25,263 bases of DNA from JAAFJU01 sp043764895 (GCA_043764895.1 JAYUJY010000129.1:1-25263), one strand, 5' to 3'; positions 14,225-22,746 are shown, counted from the stretch's first letter. Notes: generated by a model from the sequence alone, not told the origin. Numbers and translations: made by a program.

Positions 14225-16431
14225 CTCGATCGAGAAAAGCAGTCCCGATCGAGCCGTCAGCCCCGTTAAAGTCATCCGTCTTAAATTTGTCCGACCCTCA
14301 GTATTACTTCAACCGCGAATTAAGTTGGATTGAATTTAATCGCCGGGTTTTACAAGAGGCGATCGATCCGAGGACGCCATTGCTAGAGCGGCTCAAGTTT
14401 CTGTCGATTTTCAGCTCGAACCTAGATGAGTTTTTCATGGTGCGCGTTGCATCGCTGAATGATCAATCCGAAGCAGGTGGCCAAAAGCTCAGCGCCGACG
14501 GCAAAACGCCCCCGGAACAGCTCTCTACCGTGCTCACAGGCGTGCGCCCCATCATTACACAGCAGCATCGACACTTCGATCAAGTCCTGCGGCCTGAACT
14601 CGCCGCCCATGGCATTCATTTGCTGGACTACATTGATTTGAACCAGGAACAGCGGACCTATCTGCACGAGTACTTTGAGTCACAGGTGTTTCCGGTGCTC
14701 ACGCCGTTGGCTGTGGACCCAAGCCATCCGTTTCCCTATATTTCCAACTTGAGCCTGAGCTTGGTCGTCGTGATTAAAGATCCCGAAAATCAAGAAGAGC
14801 ATGTCGCACGGCTGAAAGTCCCTGAGATGCTGTCTCGCTTTGTTCCGCTGCCGATCGAGACCTATCCCACCCCGCCTCAAAGTCCTGAAGCAACGCACTC
14901 TGACGCCGAAAAATCGGTTCCTGCCGTGTGGGCAGGTGTGCCCTTAGAGCAAGTGATTGCCCATAATTTGGAAAGTCTTTTTCCGGGAATGCAAATCCTG
15001 GAATACCATCCCTTCCGCATCACCCGAAATGCGGGGTTGGAATTTGAGGAAGACGAAGCGGATGACTTGATGCTAGCGATCGAACAAGAATTACGGAAAC
15101 GTCGGGTGGGGCGATCGGTGGTTCGGATCGAAGTCGAGGCGTCGATGCCGGAGTCGGTGCGATCGCTGCTCATGGAAGAAATGGACATCACACCGACAGA
15201 ACTGTACGAAGTTGAGGGATTGCTCTGTCTGCGCGATCTCATTAGTTTCTTGGCATTGCCACTTCCCCACCTCAAGGACACCCCGTGGAAACCCACCACT
15301 CATCCAGCCCTGCGCCGCGCATTAGAATCCGATGTCGATGATCCCCAGAGTGAACGGGAGGACGATTTCTTTGCCGTATTACGTCGTCAGGATGTGCTCC
15401 TCCATCATCCGTACCAGTCCTTCACCACCAGCGTCCAGCGATTTATTGAAGAAGCGGCCTACGACGTCGATGTCTTGGCGATCAAAATGACACTGTACCG
15501 GACGTCCGGCGATTCACCCATTATCCAAGCGCTGATTACCGCCGCCGAACGGGGCAAACAAGTGGTCGCGCTCGTCGAACTAAAGGCCCGTTTTGATGAA
15601 GAAAACAATATTATCTGGGCAAAAAAACTAGAGAGTGCGGGCGTTCATGTGGTTTACGGGTTGTCGGGCCTGAAGACGCACACCAAAATCGTCCTCGTTG
15701 TCCGCCGGGAAGGCGCTCAAATGAAGCGCTACGTCCATGTGGGCACGGGGAACTACAATCCCAGGACCGCCCGTTTGTACACGGATATCGGACTCTTGAG
15801 TTCACGGGAATCGCTGGGCGCAGACATCACAGAATTATTTAATTACATTACGGGATATTCCAGACAAACCCAATACCGCAAGCTTCTGGTGGCTCCGGTG
15901 AATTTGCGCGATCGGATGATTGCCTTAATCCAGCGTGAAGCCGAGCATCAGCGATCAGGCCGTTCCTGTCGCATCGTGGCCAAGATGAATGCGCTGGTGG
16001 ATCCTCAGATTATCCAAGCGCTCTACGAAGCGTCTATGGCTGGAGTAAAAATTGACCTGATCATTCGGGGCGTGTGCTGCCTGCGACCGGGCGTGAGCGG
16101 CGTGAGTGAAAACATTCGGGTGGTTAGTGTGATTGGGCGATTTTTAGAACATTCCCGAATTTTCTACTTTCACAACAATGGCGAAGAAGAAATTTTTATT
16201 GGGAGCGCAGATTGGATGACGCGCAACCTCGATCGGCGGGTTGAGGCCGTCGTTCCTGTTGAGGCTCCTGAACTCATTCGCGATCTGCAAGAAATCTTAG
16301 GAATCCTGCTTTCAGACGATCGGCAAGGATGGGATTTGCAGTCCGATGGCCACTACCAGCAGCGTTCTTCCCAGTATCCAGGCGACTCCCAGTCCGCGCA
16401 AGGCGTCTTAATGCTCCAAGCCCGTCCGTAA
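14221..16431 (+). CDS. ppk1: Polyphosphate kinase 1
   Basis: PPK1 reversibly transfers the gamma-phosphate of ATP onto polyphosphate at the cytoplasmic membrane. The 736-residue protein has all four domains: N-terminal YYFNRELSWIEFNRRVLQEA and SNLDEFFMVRVASL, a head domain with HPFPYISNLSLSL, and two phospholipase-D-like catalytic domains. The autophosphorylated His is His487 in GLKTHTK, and the second conserved His is His644 in FLEHSRIFYF. IKMTLYRTSGDSPI and YVHVGTGNYNPRTARLYTD line the nucleotide tunnel. The last 40 residues, Gln/Ser-rich, extend past the family core. It is coupled to the small upstream gene by a 4 bp overlap. Confidence 0.97.
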   Translation: MTRSRKAVPIEPSAPLKSSVLNLSDPQYYFNRELSWIEFNRRVLQEAIDPRTPLLERLKFLSIFSSNLDEFFMVRVASLNDQSEAGGQKLSADGKTPPEQLSTVLTGVRPIITQQHRHFDQVLRPELAAHGIHLLDYIDLNQEQRTYLHEYFESQVFPVLTPLAVDPSHPFPYISNLSLSLVVVIKDPENQEEHVARLKVPEMLSRFVPLPIETYPTPPQSPEATHSDAEKSVPAVWAGVPLEQVIAHNLESLFPGMQILEYHPFRITRNAGLEFEEDEADDLMLAIEQELRKRRVGRSVVRIEVEASMPESVRSLLMEEMDITPTELYEVEGLLCLRDLISFLALPLPHLKDTPWKPTTHPALRRALESDVDDPQSEREDDFFAVLRRQDVLLHHPYQSFTTSVQRFIEEAAYDVDVLAIKMTLYRTSGDSPIIQALITAAERGKQVVALVELKARFDEENNIIWAKKLESAGVHVVYGLSGLKTHTKIVLVVRREGAQMKRYVHVGTGNYNPRTARLYTDIGLLSSRESLGADITELFNYITGYSRQTQYRKLLVAPVNLRDRMIALIQREAEHQRSGRSCRIVAKMNALVDPQIIQALYEASMAGVKIDLIIRGVCCLRPGVSGVSENIRVVSVIGRFLEHSRIFYFHNNGEEEIFIGSADWMTRNLDRRVEAVVPVEAPELIRDLQEILGILLSDDRQGWDLQSDGHYQQRSSQYPGDSQSAQGVLMLQARP

Positions 16432-16440
16432 AAATCTACA

Positions 16441-16477
16441 TCTAGTGTTGACAAATTCTAGAAAACGCTATATCTAG
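16441..16477 (+). promoter_or_regulatory. Candidate sigma-gene promoter with three phased TCTAG words
   Basis: TTGACA (16448-16453) is a perfect -35 box; 17 bp later is TATCTA (16471-16476), and an overlapping TATATC two bases earlier could also serve as -10. TCTAG occurs at 16441, 16457 and 16473, exactly 16 bp apart and overlapping these boxes, which suggests an operator. It sits just after ppk ends and about 230 bp before the sigma factor start. The rest of the 277 bp gap holds only a doubtful 62-codon GTG frame (16504-16692). Confidence 0.45.
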
Positions 16478-16708
16478 TTTGTATATCCCTGTTTTAGTTT
16501 GCGGTGACTGGCGAACGAGAAGTGAATTGCTTTGCCATCTTCTCGGAACTTGCTAAGAGGAAATACCATATCCTCGGAAAAAGCAACCGTAGAGCAATTG
16601 AAATTGGTGTAACTTTTGTGCGGTTTCTAAAAACTAGCCCTGAAGTTGAGTGCAAATTTCTCCAATCAATTCCCGTAAACCCCCTGAAGTAGTGGTGTGA
16701 CTTGCATT

Positions 16709-17710
16709 ATGGCGACTAAATCCTCTAAGAAAAAAATGAGTGAACCGATGCCCGCCGATTTGGCTCCGGAAGCGGTTGACCTCAATGCAAATGATGTAGA
16801 AGTGCTCAGTGACGATGAACTGACGCCCGAAGCCTTAGCGCGATCGGTCCCCAAAAGTGCGGGTGATTATTTGGGATTATCCGATGACTCAGTCGGCATG
16901 TTTCTGCGAGAGATGGCTCGCTATCCGCTTTTAACCCAGCCAGAAGAAATTGAATTGGCGCGGGAAATTGCGAAAGGCGGTCCGGTGGGCGAAAAGGCCA
17001 AGCGTAAACTCGTCCGGGCAAATCTCCGGCTGGTGGTGTCCATTGCCAAGAAGTATCTCAATCGCGGGGTGCCGTTCTTGGATTTGATCCAGGAGGGGTC
17101 GATGGGCTTAATGCGAGCAGCGGAAAAGTTTGACTACGAGCGCGGCTATAAATTTTCGACCTATGCCTATTGGTGGATCCGTCAGGGCATCACGCGGGCG
17201 ATCGCGTCGCAGTCTCGGACCGTTCGGTTGCCCGTTCACATGGTGGAAAAGCTCAACCAAGTCCGGAAGGTTCGTCAAACGCTTTCTCAGGAGTTTGGGC
17301 GTCGTCCTACCAAGTCTGAACTCGCGGCAGCGCTAGATATGGATGAGGACAAGCTGGATCAGGTGTTGGATGTGAGTCAGCGAACGTTGTCACTCCATGC
17401 CTGGGTGGGCAAGGATGAGGACACGGAACTCATGCAGCTCATTGAGGATTCAGATAATATCCCGCCCAATGAACAGCTCGATCGCAAGCTTTTGAGCGAT
17501 CGGCTGAACTCGGTTCTGGATCATCTCAGTGAGCGGGAACGGGAGATTATCCGGTTGCGCTATGGCTTAGAAGACGGCCAGCACTACACCTTGACGGAGA
17601 TTGGGAAAATATATGACCTATCCCGTGAACGGGTGCGCCAAATCCAAGCCAAGGCAATGCGGAAATTACGTCATCCCCGTCGTCAGGCCTTGTTGAAGGA
17701 TTGGGTTTAG
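16709..17710 (+). CDS. RNA polymerase sigma factor, sigma-70 family, group 2 type
   Basis: The 333-residue protein directs RNA polymerase to promoters. After a short acidic N-terminus with no full region 1.1, it has region 1.2 (DSVGMFLREMARYPLLTQPEE), region 2 with LRLVVSIAKKYLNRGVPFLD and the -10-recognising FSTYAYWWIRQGITRAI, region 3 (RLPVHMVEKLNQVRK) and region 4 with the helix-turn-helix TLTEIGKIYDLSRERVRQIQ. The small size and missing region 1.1 fit cyanobacterial group 2 factors of the SigB/SigD sort, which serve stress, light and nutrient responses, rather than the housekeeping SigA; which member is not resolved. ATG 16709 was chosen; GTG 16697 in the same frame is possible. Confidence 0.92.
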   Translation: MATKSSKKKMSEPMPADLAPEAVDLNANDVEVLSDDELTPEALARSVPKSAGDYLGLSDDSVGMFLREMARYPLLTQPEEIELAREIAKGGPVGEKAKRKLVRANLRLVVSIAKKYLNRGVPFLDLIQEGSMGLMRAAEKFDYERGYKFSTYAYWWIRQGITRAIASQSRTVRLPVHMVEKLNQVRKVRQTLSQEFGRRPTKSELAAALDMDEDKLDQVLDVSQRTLSLHAWVGKDEDTELMQLIEDSDNIPPNEQLDRKLLSDRLNSVLDHLSEREREIIRLRYGLEDGQHYTLTEIGKIYDLSRERVRQIQAKAMRKLRHPRRQALLKDWV

Positions 17711-17799
17711 CTCGTCACCGGGTTTAAAGCATCACTGGATGGAAGGCGTCACAGTCTTGACCTATTCATTCCGATCGGTGGGATTGTTAGTTATTTCAG

Positions 17800-17846
17800 A
17801 TGCGAATTCCTTGCTATCTCAGTAAGAAATCCGCATTTTTTAATTT
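17800..17846 (+). terminator. Rho-independent terminator of the sigma factor gene
   Basis: ATGCGAATTCCTT (17800-17812) pairs with AAGAAATCCGCAT (17824-17836) apart from two mismatches over an 11-nt loop, followed directly by TTTTTTAATTTT. It is 90 bp after the sigma stop codon. Confidence 0.68.
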
Positions 17847-18043
17847 TAATGTAAAGAACTCAGTAATTTTTCGATGTACAGAAGGTGTTTCTAACCGGAA
17901 CAATGGACGAGTATGTGAAGAATAGAGTATTGGCAGTTAGGTTCTGCGTAAACGTCTATAAGGCGATCGCCCCTTCTGCCTCTGTGCCTAGTCCTCCGGA
18001 TAGAAGACCAATCCAGGGAGTCCGAACTAGAATTTAGGGTATG

Positions 18044-18049
18044 TATACT
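18044..18049 (+). promoter_or_regulatory. Candidate -10 box for the response regulator
   Basis: TATACT lies about 20 bp before the regulator start, so a transcript from here would have a very short leader. No good -35 is present. The remainder of 17711-18069 apart from the terminator shows no gene or repeat. Confidence 0.3.
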
Positions 18050-18069
18050 TAGGTCCACTGAGAGTGCCA

Positions 18070-18480
18070 ATGTTGTCTTGCGAACGTTCTGTATTAAGAG
18101 TTTTAGTCGCTGATGATCATGAACTGACTCGTTTTTCGCTGAAGATGGCGTTGCGGAGTCATTCAGGCATTGAGCTAGTGGCCATCGCCACCAATGGGTT
18201 AGAGGCCGTCGAGTATGCACGGGTCTTTTGCCCTGATGTGGTCATCCTTGACCTTCAAATGCCCGTGATGGATGGGCTGTCGGCAGCGGGGAAAATAAAG
18301 TCGATGTGTCCCGGCATCCAAATTCTGGCCTACTCGTCCCTAGAGGATTCTCGGGTAGACCAGTTGCTGCGCGATTCGGTGATCGATAGCGTTTGCCGTA
18401 AAGATACTGCGACCTCTGAGATTATTAGCCGAGTCAAGCTGCTTGGGAAACCGTTCTTGGTTGAGTATCCCGTGTTCTAA
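18070..18480 (+). CDS. Single-domain response regulator (receiver only)
   Basis: This 136-residue receiver has the acidic pair Asp15-Asp16 (VADDHELTRF), the phospho-acceptor Asp61 in VVILDLQMPVMDG, a Ser-Ser pair (89-90) in place of the usual Thr/Ser switch region, and Lys111 in VCRKD. The sequence is closest to receivers of the NarL/FixJ class, but the protein stops about 25 residues after the Lys, with no helix-turn-helix output domain. It therefore probably acts through protein contact or as a phosphate relay. No histidine kinase is adjacent. ATG 18070 was chosen; GTG 18064 in the same frame is equally possible, as neither has a clear ribosome-binding site. Confidence 0.85.
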   Translation: MLSCERSVLRVLVADDHELTRFSLKMALRSHSGIELVAIATNGLEAVEYARVFCPDVVILDLQMPVMDGLSAAGKIKSMCPGIQILAYSSLEDSRVDQLLRDSVIDSVCRKDTATSEIISRVKLLGKPFLVEYPVF

Positions 18481-18577
18481 CAGAAATCTCACCGCCTGGA
18501 AGAATCAGGAGATGGGATTGGGGGTGTACTAAGCATTAGCTACATTAAATTTTAGCTAGTCCTGAGTGAATCAACCC

Positions 18578-19024
18578 TTAATTAATCGGTAGGATAGTGA
18601 GCTGATAATTCGATCGGCCCTGATTTTTGCTGCCGACATAGACGCGGTAGGTTCCTTTCTTCCAGCGACCTGGCAATTCGGCCTCACCGACCGAGAACTC
18701 ATCCGCTTGGACGCAGAAGCGTTTGCCTTGGCTATTAAGGATCAGAAGCGTCGTGCTGCTATTGCCCTTGACCCGGAACTTGCGATCGCTGTCTTCAGTG
18801 ATTTCAACGGTGTGATTCGGCACTTCAGCCACAAACCCGCCACAACTGGCATCGCGACTCGTTCCGCCGGATGTCCCATTTACCGTAACGGCTTGAGTGG
18901 TGCTGGTGATGACGATCGGTGCAGCGGCCTGAACAGGTGCTGTGGCCCCGACACTAGCTAGCAGCAAGGCAATGGCTGGAACAAGTGTTTTGGCGATGGA
19001 TGGGAGTGTCAACCGGGATTTCAT
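18578..19024 (-). CDS. Secreted protein, pre-peptidase-C-like beta domain
   Basis: The 148-residue protein has a Sec signal peptide (about 1-34, ending VQAAA) and a mature region of about 114 residues with two Cys (DASCGGF and KRFCVQ) that could form a disulfide. The pattern KFRVKGNSSTTLLILNSQGK, EAELPGRWKKGTYRVYVGSK, NYQLTI resembles bacterial pre-peptidase C-terminal (PPC) domains, which are small exported beta-sandwich modules. The start has a purine-rich AGAGGGGG upstream. It converges with the response regulator across 97 bp in which I see no clear terminator. No catalytic motif is present, so a binding or structural role is likely; function is unknown. Confidence 0.7.
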   Translation of the reverse strand: MKSRLTLPSIAKTLVPAIALLLASVGATAPVQAAAPIVITSTTQAVTVNGTSGGTSRDASCGGFVAEVPNHTVEITEDSDRKFRVKGNSSTTLLILNSQGKRFCVQADEFSVGEAELPGRWKKGTYRVYVGSKNQGRSNYQLTILPIN

Positions 19025-19182
19025 GGAACCTACCCCCTCTGGGCAAAGTCTGCTGAGTCAAATATCCGAATAAAGGAAGTTGTCTCCTCTATTGCTTACT
19101 CTTACTATCATTTTTCCCTGTTCAGTTTATTAATCTGGGTAGACCTGTTCCTCAAGTGGCACTCCCTAGGACGGATGCAGAC

Positions 19183-20058
19183 TTAGAAATATTTTTTCAA
19201 CAGCAGATCTAATTTTTTGCGCGTTTCGGCAGGGACTTTATCCTTAGGCGTCAGAATCGCAAACTTCAGGGCAGAGTGCGCCTCAGATTCAAAGGGATCC
19301 GCGCTCAATCGGCGAACGGCTTCTAGGATGACGGCTTGGGCATTGGTTGCATTTTTGTGTAGGTTGGCGACGACCATCTCTACCGTCACGCTGTCATGGT
19401 CTGAATGCCAGCAGTCGTAGTCCGTGACCAAGGCCAAGGTTGCGTAGGCGATTTCAGCTTCGCGGGCGAGTTTGGCCTCCTGAAGGTTCGTCATGCCAAT
19501 GATGGTCGCGCCCCAACTGCGGTAGAGGTTGGATTCGGCTTTGGTCGAGAAGGCGGGTCCCTCCATGCAGACGTAGGTGCCGCCTTGATGGATGTCAATG
19601 CCGCTGAGGTTTTGACTTTTGGCAGCGTCCCCGAGAATCTGGGCTAGTTTGGGGCAAACCGGATCCCCAAAGGTGATGTGCGCCACAATGCCGTTACCAA
19701 AGAACGTCGAAACGCGGTTCCGGGTCCGATCGATAAACTGATCGGGAATCACCATGTCCAAGGGCTTTGCTTCGGCTTTTAGTGATCCGACGGCTGAGGC
19801 GGAAAGAATATATTCGACGCCCAGGCTCTTCATGGCGTAGATATTGGCGCGAAACGGCAGTTCAGTCGGAAGAAGGGTGTGATTGCGGTTGTGGCGGGCC
19901 AGGAAGGCGACCCGAGTCCCCTCTAAGGTTCCAGTGATGATGGCATCCGACGGCGCTCCAAAGGGCGTATCTACCGTGATTTCTTCGATATCCTTGAGCG
20001 CCTCCATCTTGTAGAGACCGCTGCCACCGATAATGCCAATTTTAATAGCCTGCGCCAT
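19183..20058 (-). CDS. mtnP: S-methyl-5'-thioadenosine phosphorylase
   Basis: MtnP splits methylthioadenosine with phosphate into adenine and methylthioribose-1-phosphate in the methionine salvage pathway. The 291-residue protein has the N-terminal IGIIGGSGLYKME phosphate loop, the FLARHNRNHTLLPTELPFRANI block, the QFIDRTRNR loop and the substrate-pocket YVCMEGPAFSTKAES followed by IIGMTNLQEAKLAREAEI; the SDxD-like ALVTDYDCW is also present. An ATG at 20058 fits homologs; an in-frame ATG 11 codons earlier is possible. It closes a likely three-gene - strand run behind the Tab2-like and HAD genes (55 bp gap). No other salvage genes are in view. Confidence 0.95.
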   Translation of the reverse strand: MAQAIKIGIIGGSGLYKMEALKDIEEITVDTPFGAPSDAIITGTLEGTRVAFLARHNRNHTLLPTELPFRANIYAMKSLGVEYILSASAVGSLKAEAKPLDMVIPDQFIDRTRNRVSTFFGNGIVAHITFGDPVCPKLAQILGDAAKSQNLSGIDIHQGGTYVCMEGPAFSTKAESNLYRSWGATIIGMTNLQEAKLAREAEIAYATLALVTDYDCWHSDHDSVTVEMVVANLHKNATNAQAVILEAVRRLSADPFESEAHSALKFAILTPKDKVPAETRKKLDLLLKKYF

Positions 20059-20113
20059 GGGAGTTGTGTAGGGATGAAAGATCAACTCCATAGGTTACAG
20101 GGGAGCGGAGCCT

Positions 20114-20653
20114 TTAAGCAACCGAACGTGACTTGAATAACCAAACTCCACTGTGGGTCATTCCCGAATCGTCGGGCTGGATTAATAGAAAATGCAGTCC
20201 TTGAGCGGCCATTTGTCGTTGCTGAAACGTTTCGCCCGATCGTTGAACGTCTGGATCGTCAAAGGTGGCCAACACGTAGCGCGATCGATCGTCGGTTTGC
20301 AAGAGCAGTCCACTGGGCGCACCAGGACTTGCTTGATACGTCAGCGCCTGGGGTAACACGGACTGAATCCACCGCGCGATCGTCAGCGCTTTGCGTCCTC
20401 CCGTAATAATGACTCCAGGGATAAAAAGGTCCGATGCCAGTCCTAGGTTAAAGGGATTGGACTCTGGGGGCAGCGATTGAATTGGCGTCAAACGGCCACT
20501 CAAGCTATCCCACAGTTCTCCCGCCGGAAGACTGGCAAACTGCCATCGATCGCCCCAAAGATCCTCAGGCATCGGCACAGGCGACTTAAACTCGGGTAAC
20601 TTAAGCTCGGGCGGTCTAGAGTCGGGAAGAGCGAAGTCAGATGAATGCAACAT
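20114..20653 (-). CDS. Half-length Tab2/Atab2-like protein (DUF1092 C-terminal half)
   Basis: The 179-residue protein matches the C-terminal half of Tab2/Atab2, a cyanobacterial and chloroplast RNA-binding protein needed for photosystem I (psaB) translation. Matching pieces run in order: MPEDLWGDRWQFASLPAGEL, LFIPGVIITGGRKALTIARW, a Y-x-x-S segment, RSRYVLATFDDPDVQ and the ending QGLHFLLIQPDDSGMTHSGV. Full-length relatives are about 270-300 residues; the N-terminal half (with its WELDFYSRP-type start) is missing, and upstream there are only 42 bp to the HAD gene. In its place is a short Pro-rich leader with PELKLPEFKSP. It may be a natural half-protein, a divergent paralog beside a full copy elsewhere, or a truncated gene. 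Confidence 0.7.
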   Translation of the reverse strand: MLHSSDFALPDSRPPELKLPEFKSPVPMPEDLWGDRWQFASLPAGELWDSLSGRLTPIQSLPPESNPFNLGLASDLFIPGVIITGGRKALTIARWIQSVLPQALTYQASPGAPSGLLLQTDDRSRYVLATFDDPDVQRSGETFQQRQMAAQGLHFLLIQPDDSGMTHSGVWLFKSRSVA

Positions 20654-20695
20654 AGTGTAAATGCGACAGAACAGGAGTGAAAAACTAAAAAAGAA

Positions 20696-21388
20696 CTAGA
20701 ACCGGACGACCACCTGAGAAAGCTGATGCGGTTCGGTCAGGACAAAATCAGGTCTGTGCTGCGCCAAGACTTTGACGGAGTTAAATCCCCAGGACACCGC
20801 TGCCGATCGGACGTTACTGCGTTTGGCGGCATCTACATCGCGGGTTTCATCGCCCACGTATAGGACGGTTTCGGGGTGAAGATGGTATTGTTTTATTAAC
20901 TTTTTAAGGGCTTTATCTTTGCCCATGACTCGGGGACAAGACACCACAAAGTCAAAAAGATGACTCATGTTTTGGGCCGCCAAAAATCCTCGGATATTTT
21001 CTTCAGAGTTAGAGGACACAATACCGAGGCGGCACCCTTGAGCTTTCAGGGTGTGCAGGGCTTCATTCATGCCATCGAAGGGTTTCAAGCTCGGGATTTC
21101 CCGGTTTAGTTCTCGCTTAAAGCGCCGAATCATCAAGGGCAACCGGAAAAACGGCAGCTTGATTTCTTTCAAAATCTCCTTAGAGCTTAAATCCTGCCAT
21201 CGATCGATCGTGGCATGGGTCACGAGGGGAAGCCCAAAATCTTTTGCGAGGGAATTGACGACCCGTAGTGCGACCTCTAAACTGTCGGCGATCGTTCCAT
21301 CAAAGTCGAAAATGACTGTTCTATCCACCGTCCTCAGCGTCTTAGGTTCGGTGGCGACTTCATGTAATCCTTGTGCATTGACCATGGT
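20696..21388 (-). CDS. HAD-superfamily hydrolase, phosphoglycolate-phosphatase-like
   Basis: The 230-residue protein shows all four HAD motifs: nucleophile VIFDFDGTIADS (Asp27, Asp29), motif II GIVSSNSEEN, motif III Lys in MGKDKALKKLI, and motif IV VLYVGDETRDVDAA. A helical C1 cap lies between motifs I and II. It is closest to Gph-type phosphatases, but the substrate cannot be read from sequence. The frame stays open upstream to a GTG at 21523, which would add 45 residues with no family match; I chose ATG 21388 because AAGGG lies 9 nt before it. ATG 21457 is a third option. It heads the HAD, Tab2-like, mtnP run. Confidence 0.82.
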   Translation of the reverse strand, partial: TMVNAQGLHEVATEPKTLRTVDRTVIFDFDGTIADSLEVALRVVNSLAKDFGLPLVTHATIDRWQDLSSKEILKEIKLPFFRLPLMIRRFKRELNREIPSLKPFDGMNEALHTLKAQGCRLGIVSSNSEENIRGFLAAQNMSHLFDFVVSCPRVMGKDKALKKLIKQYHLHPETVLYVGDETRDVDAAKRSNVRSAAVSWGFNSVKVLAQHRPDFVLTEPHQLSQVVVRF

Positions 21389-21603
21389 ATCGACCCTTAG
21401 ATTTCCCACTGGATCTCCCGCTAGAGTCTCGATCGCTACTGTGTCTTGATGCTGCATATCGCTTTCCCGTACCAAAACCTGGACCGAAACATTTTCATAG
21501 AACCCGAGTTTAATCAACTTCACCTAGCAACGTCGAGAGGTTCTAGGTTCGCATTCACAACAACTTAATCATTTACGTAAACCCACTTAAAGGATTGAAC
21601 GAC

Positions 21604-22590
21604 CTATTCGTCCAGTCCTAGCTCCCGCTTGAGCAGACCAATGGATTTACCAATGATGAAGCTCTCGCAGGAAATCACCTTGGGCGCACGGATCAAATCG
21701 TCTTGGGCATCCAGAATAGCCTCTTTGACTTTGGCATGGCTCGGCTCATCACAAATAATGGTCTGGGCATTGCGGATAATCGCATCAAGCTTATAGCGAT
21801 CGGTCATAGCAGCCCCCATGACCAGTATATCTTCTCCCCGAAGACTGTGGATAATCACCGAGGCCACGCCAATGGTTTCAGCGCTCAAACTGACAATGCC
21901 GAGATGATGACCTTTAGGAAGATCTTTAACAATTTTGAGTTCTTTTTCAAAATCGTAGATGTCAATGGGAATCACCCGCGCTGACTTGGGCGTCGCGATC
22001 GCTTCGGCTTGGGCGATAAAGTAACGGCTGGTGACGACGGTGCTCGATCGGGTCTGCTCTAGGACTTGCCCGAGTTCTTCGATCGGCACAAGCTGAATTG
22101 GGATATTCAGGGTTTTCTGCAATTCCTGAAGCATCATTTCGCCCGCCGCAAGGTCATGGCGCGGGGCCGTAATCAACACCTGAGCACTACATCGCAAGCG
22201 CCAATCAATTTCGGCAAGAAACAATTCCCGCGTTAATCCAAGAGAGCAACCTTGTTTGAGCAATTCATCGACGGTCTGCTGGATGTGGCGATGAGCTTGG
22301 GGATGCTGCTGAAGCAAGGGGGACTGCTGGAGGGCGCTTCCTTCAGTAACGTGATCGCGCACGTAGATCCCCGACCCGGCTTGCGCATCAACGACGCCCG
22401 CGTCTTCGAGTTGGCGGTAGACTTTACTAATCGTATTGCGGTGAAGTCCGGTGATCATGGCAAGCTGTCGGGTACTCGGTAATCGATGCCCCGGTGGAAA
22501 CTGCCGCGAGGCGATCGCAAACAAAATTTGGTTGTAAAGCTGATTAGAAGCGGGAATATCGCTATCAGCTTGGATATGAAACTGGAACAT
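21604..22590 (-). CDS. GntR-family transcriptional regulator
   Basis: The 328-residue protein begins with a GntR winged helix (about 10-76): IPASNQLYNQILFAIASRQF, the recognition region LPSTRQLAMITGLHRNTISK, and the wing AGVVDAQAGSGIYVRD. The remaining 250 residues are a ligand-binding-like region specific to a cyanobacterial group; it has alternating strands and helices (IPIQLVPIEELGQVLEQTR, LGIVSLSAETIGVASVI) and is not the aminotransferase domain of MocR proteins or an obvious UTRA domain. It is divergent from the dienelactone-hydrolase gene across about 156 bp, so that gene and itself are the likely targets. The ligand is unknown. Confidence 0.86.
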   Translation of the reverse strand: MFQFHIQADSDIPASNQLYNQILFAIASRQFPPGHRLPSTRQLAMITGLHRNTISKVYRQLEDAGVVDAQAGSGIYVRDHVTEGSALQQSPLLQQHPQAHRHIQQTVDELLKQGCSLGLTRELFLAEIDWRLRCSAQVLITAPRHDLAAGEMMLQELQKTLNIPIQLVPIEELGQVLEQTRSSTVVTSRYFIAQAEAIATPKSARVIPIDIYDFEKELKIVKDLPKGHHLGIVSLSAETIGVASVIIHSLRGEDILVMGAAMTDRYKLDAIIRNAQTIICDEPSHAKVKEAILDAQDDLIRAPKVISCESFIIGKSIGLLKRELGLDE

Positions 22591-22732
22591 GACACGCCAA
22601 CCTTTGAGCTGGAAGCTGAAACAGAAGCCGAGATAAACTTCGAGATGATCTGAATATTGATGTAGCCATAGACTGTTCCTTCCATGGTACGTTGCGATCG
22701 CCCTCGTTTGGGGGTTTTGGCATCAGAAAGTT

Positions 22733-22737
22733 AAGGA
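22733..22737 (+). promoter_or_regulatory. Ribosome-binding site deciding the hydrolase start
   Basis: AAGGA is 3 nt from the ATG at 22741, too close, but 9 nt from the in-frame ATG at 22747, so the second ATG is the better start. Confidence 0.6.
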
Positions 22738-22746
22738 AAAATGATC

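Noticed and set aside
16504..16692. 62-codon GTG frame between ppk1 and the sigma factor
   Set aside because: No ribosome-binding site, no recognisable motif, and it occupies the likely sigma leader.
18481..18577. Terminator between the response regulator and the secreted-protein gene
   Set aside because: Only 4-5 bp stems and a TTAGCTA direct repeat are present; nothing strong enough.
19183..21388. HAD phosphatase as the MtnX/MtnC enzyme of methionine salvage because of mtnP nearby
   Set aside because: Its motifs fit Gph-like phosphatases, it is separated from mtnP by the Tab2-like gene, and no other salvage gene is present.
21572..21581. TTTACGTAAA palindrome upstream of the HAD gene
   Set aside because: Only 10 bp, AT-rich and isolated; too easily chance to annotate as an operator.
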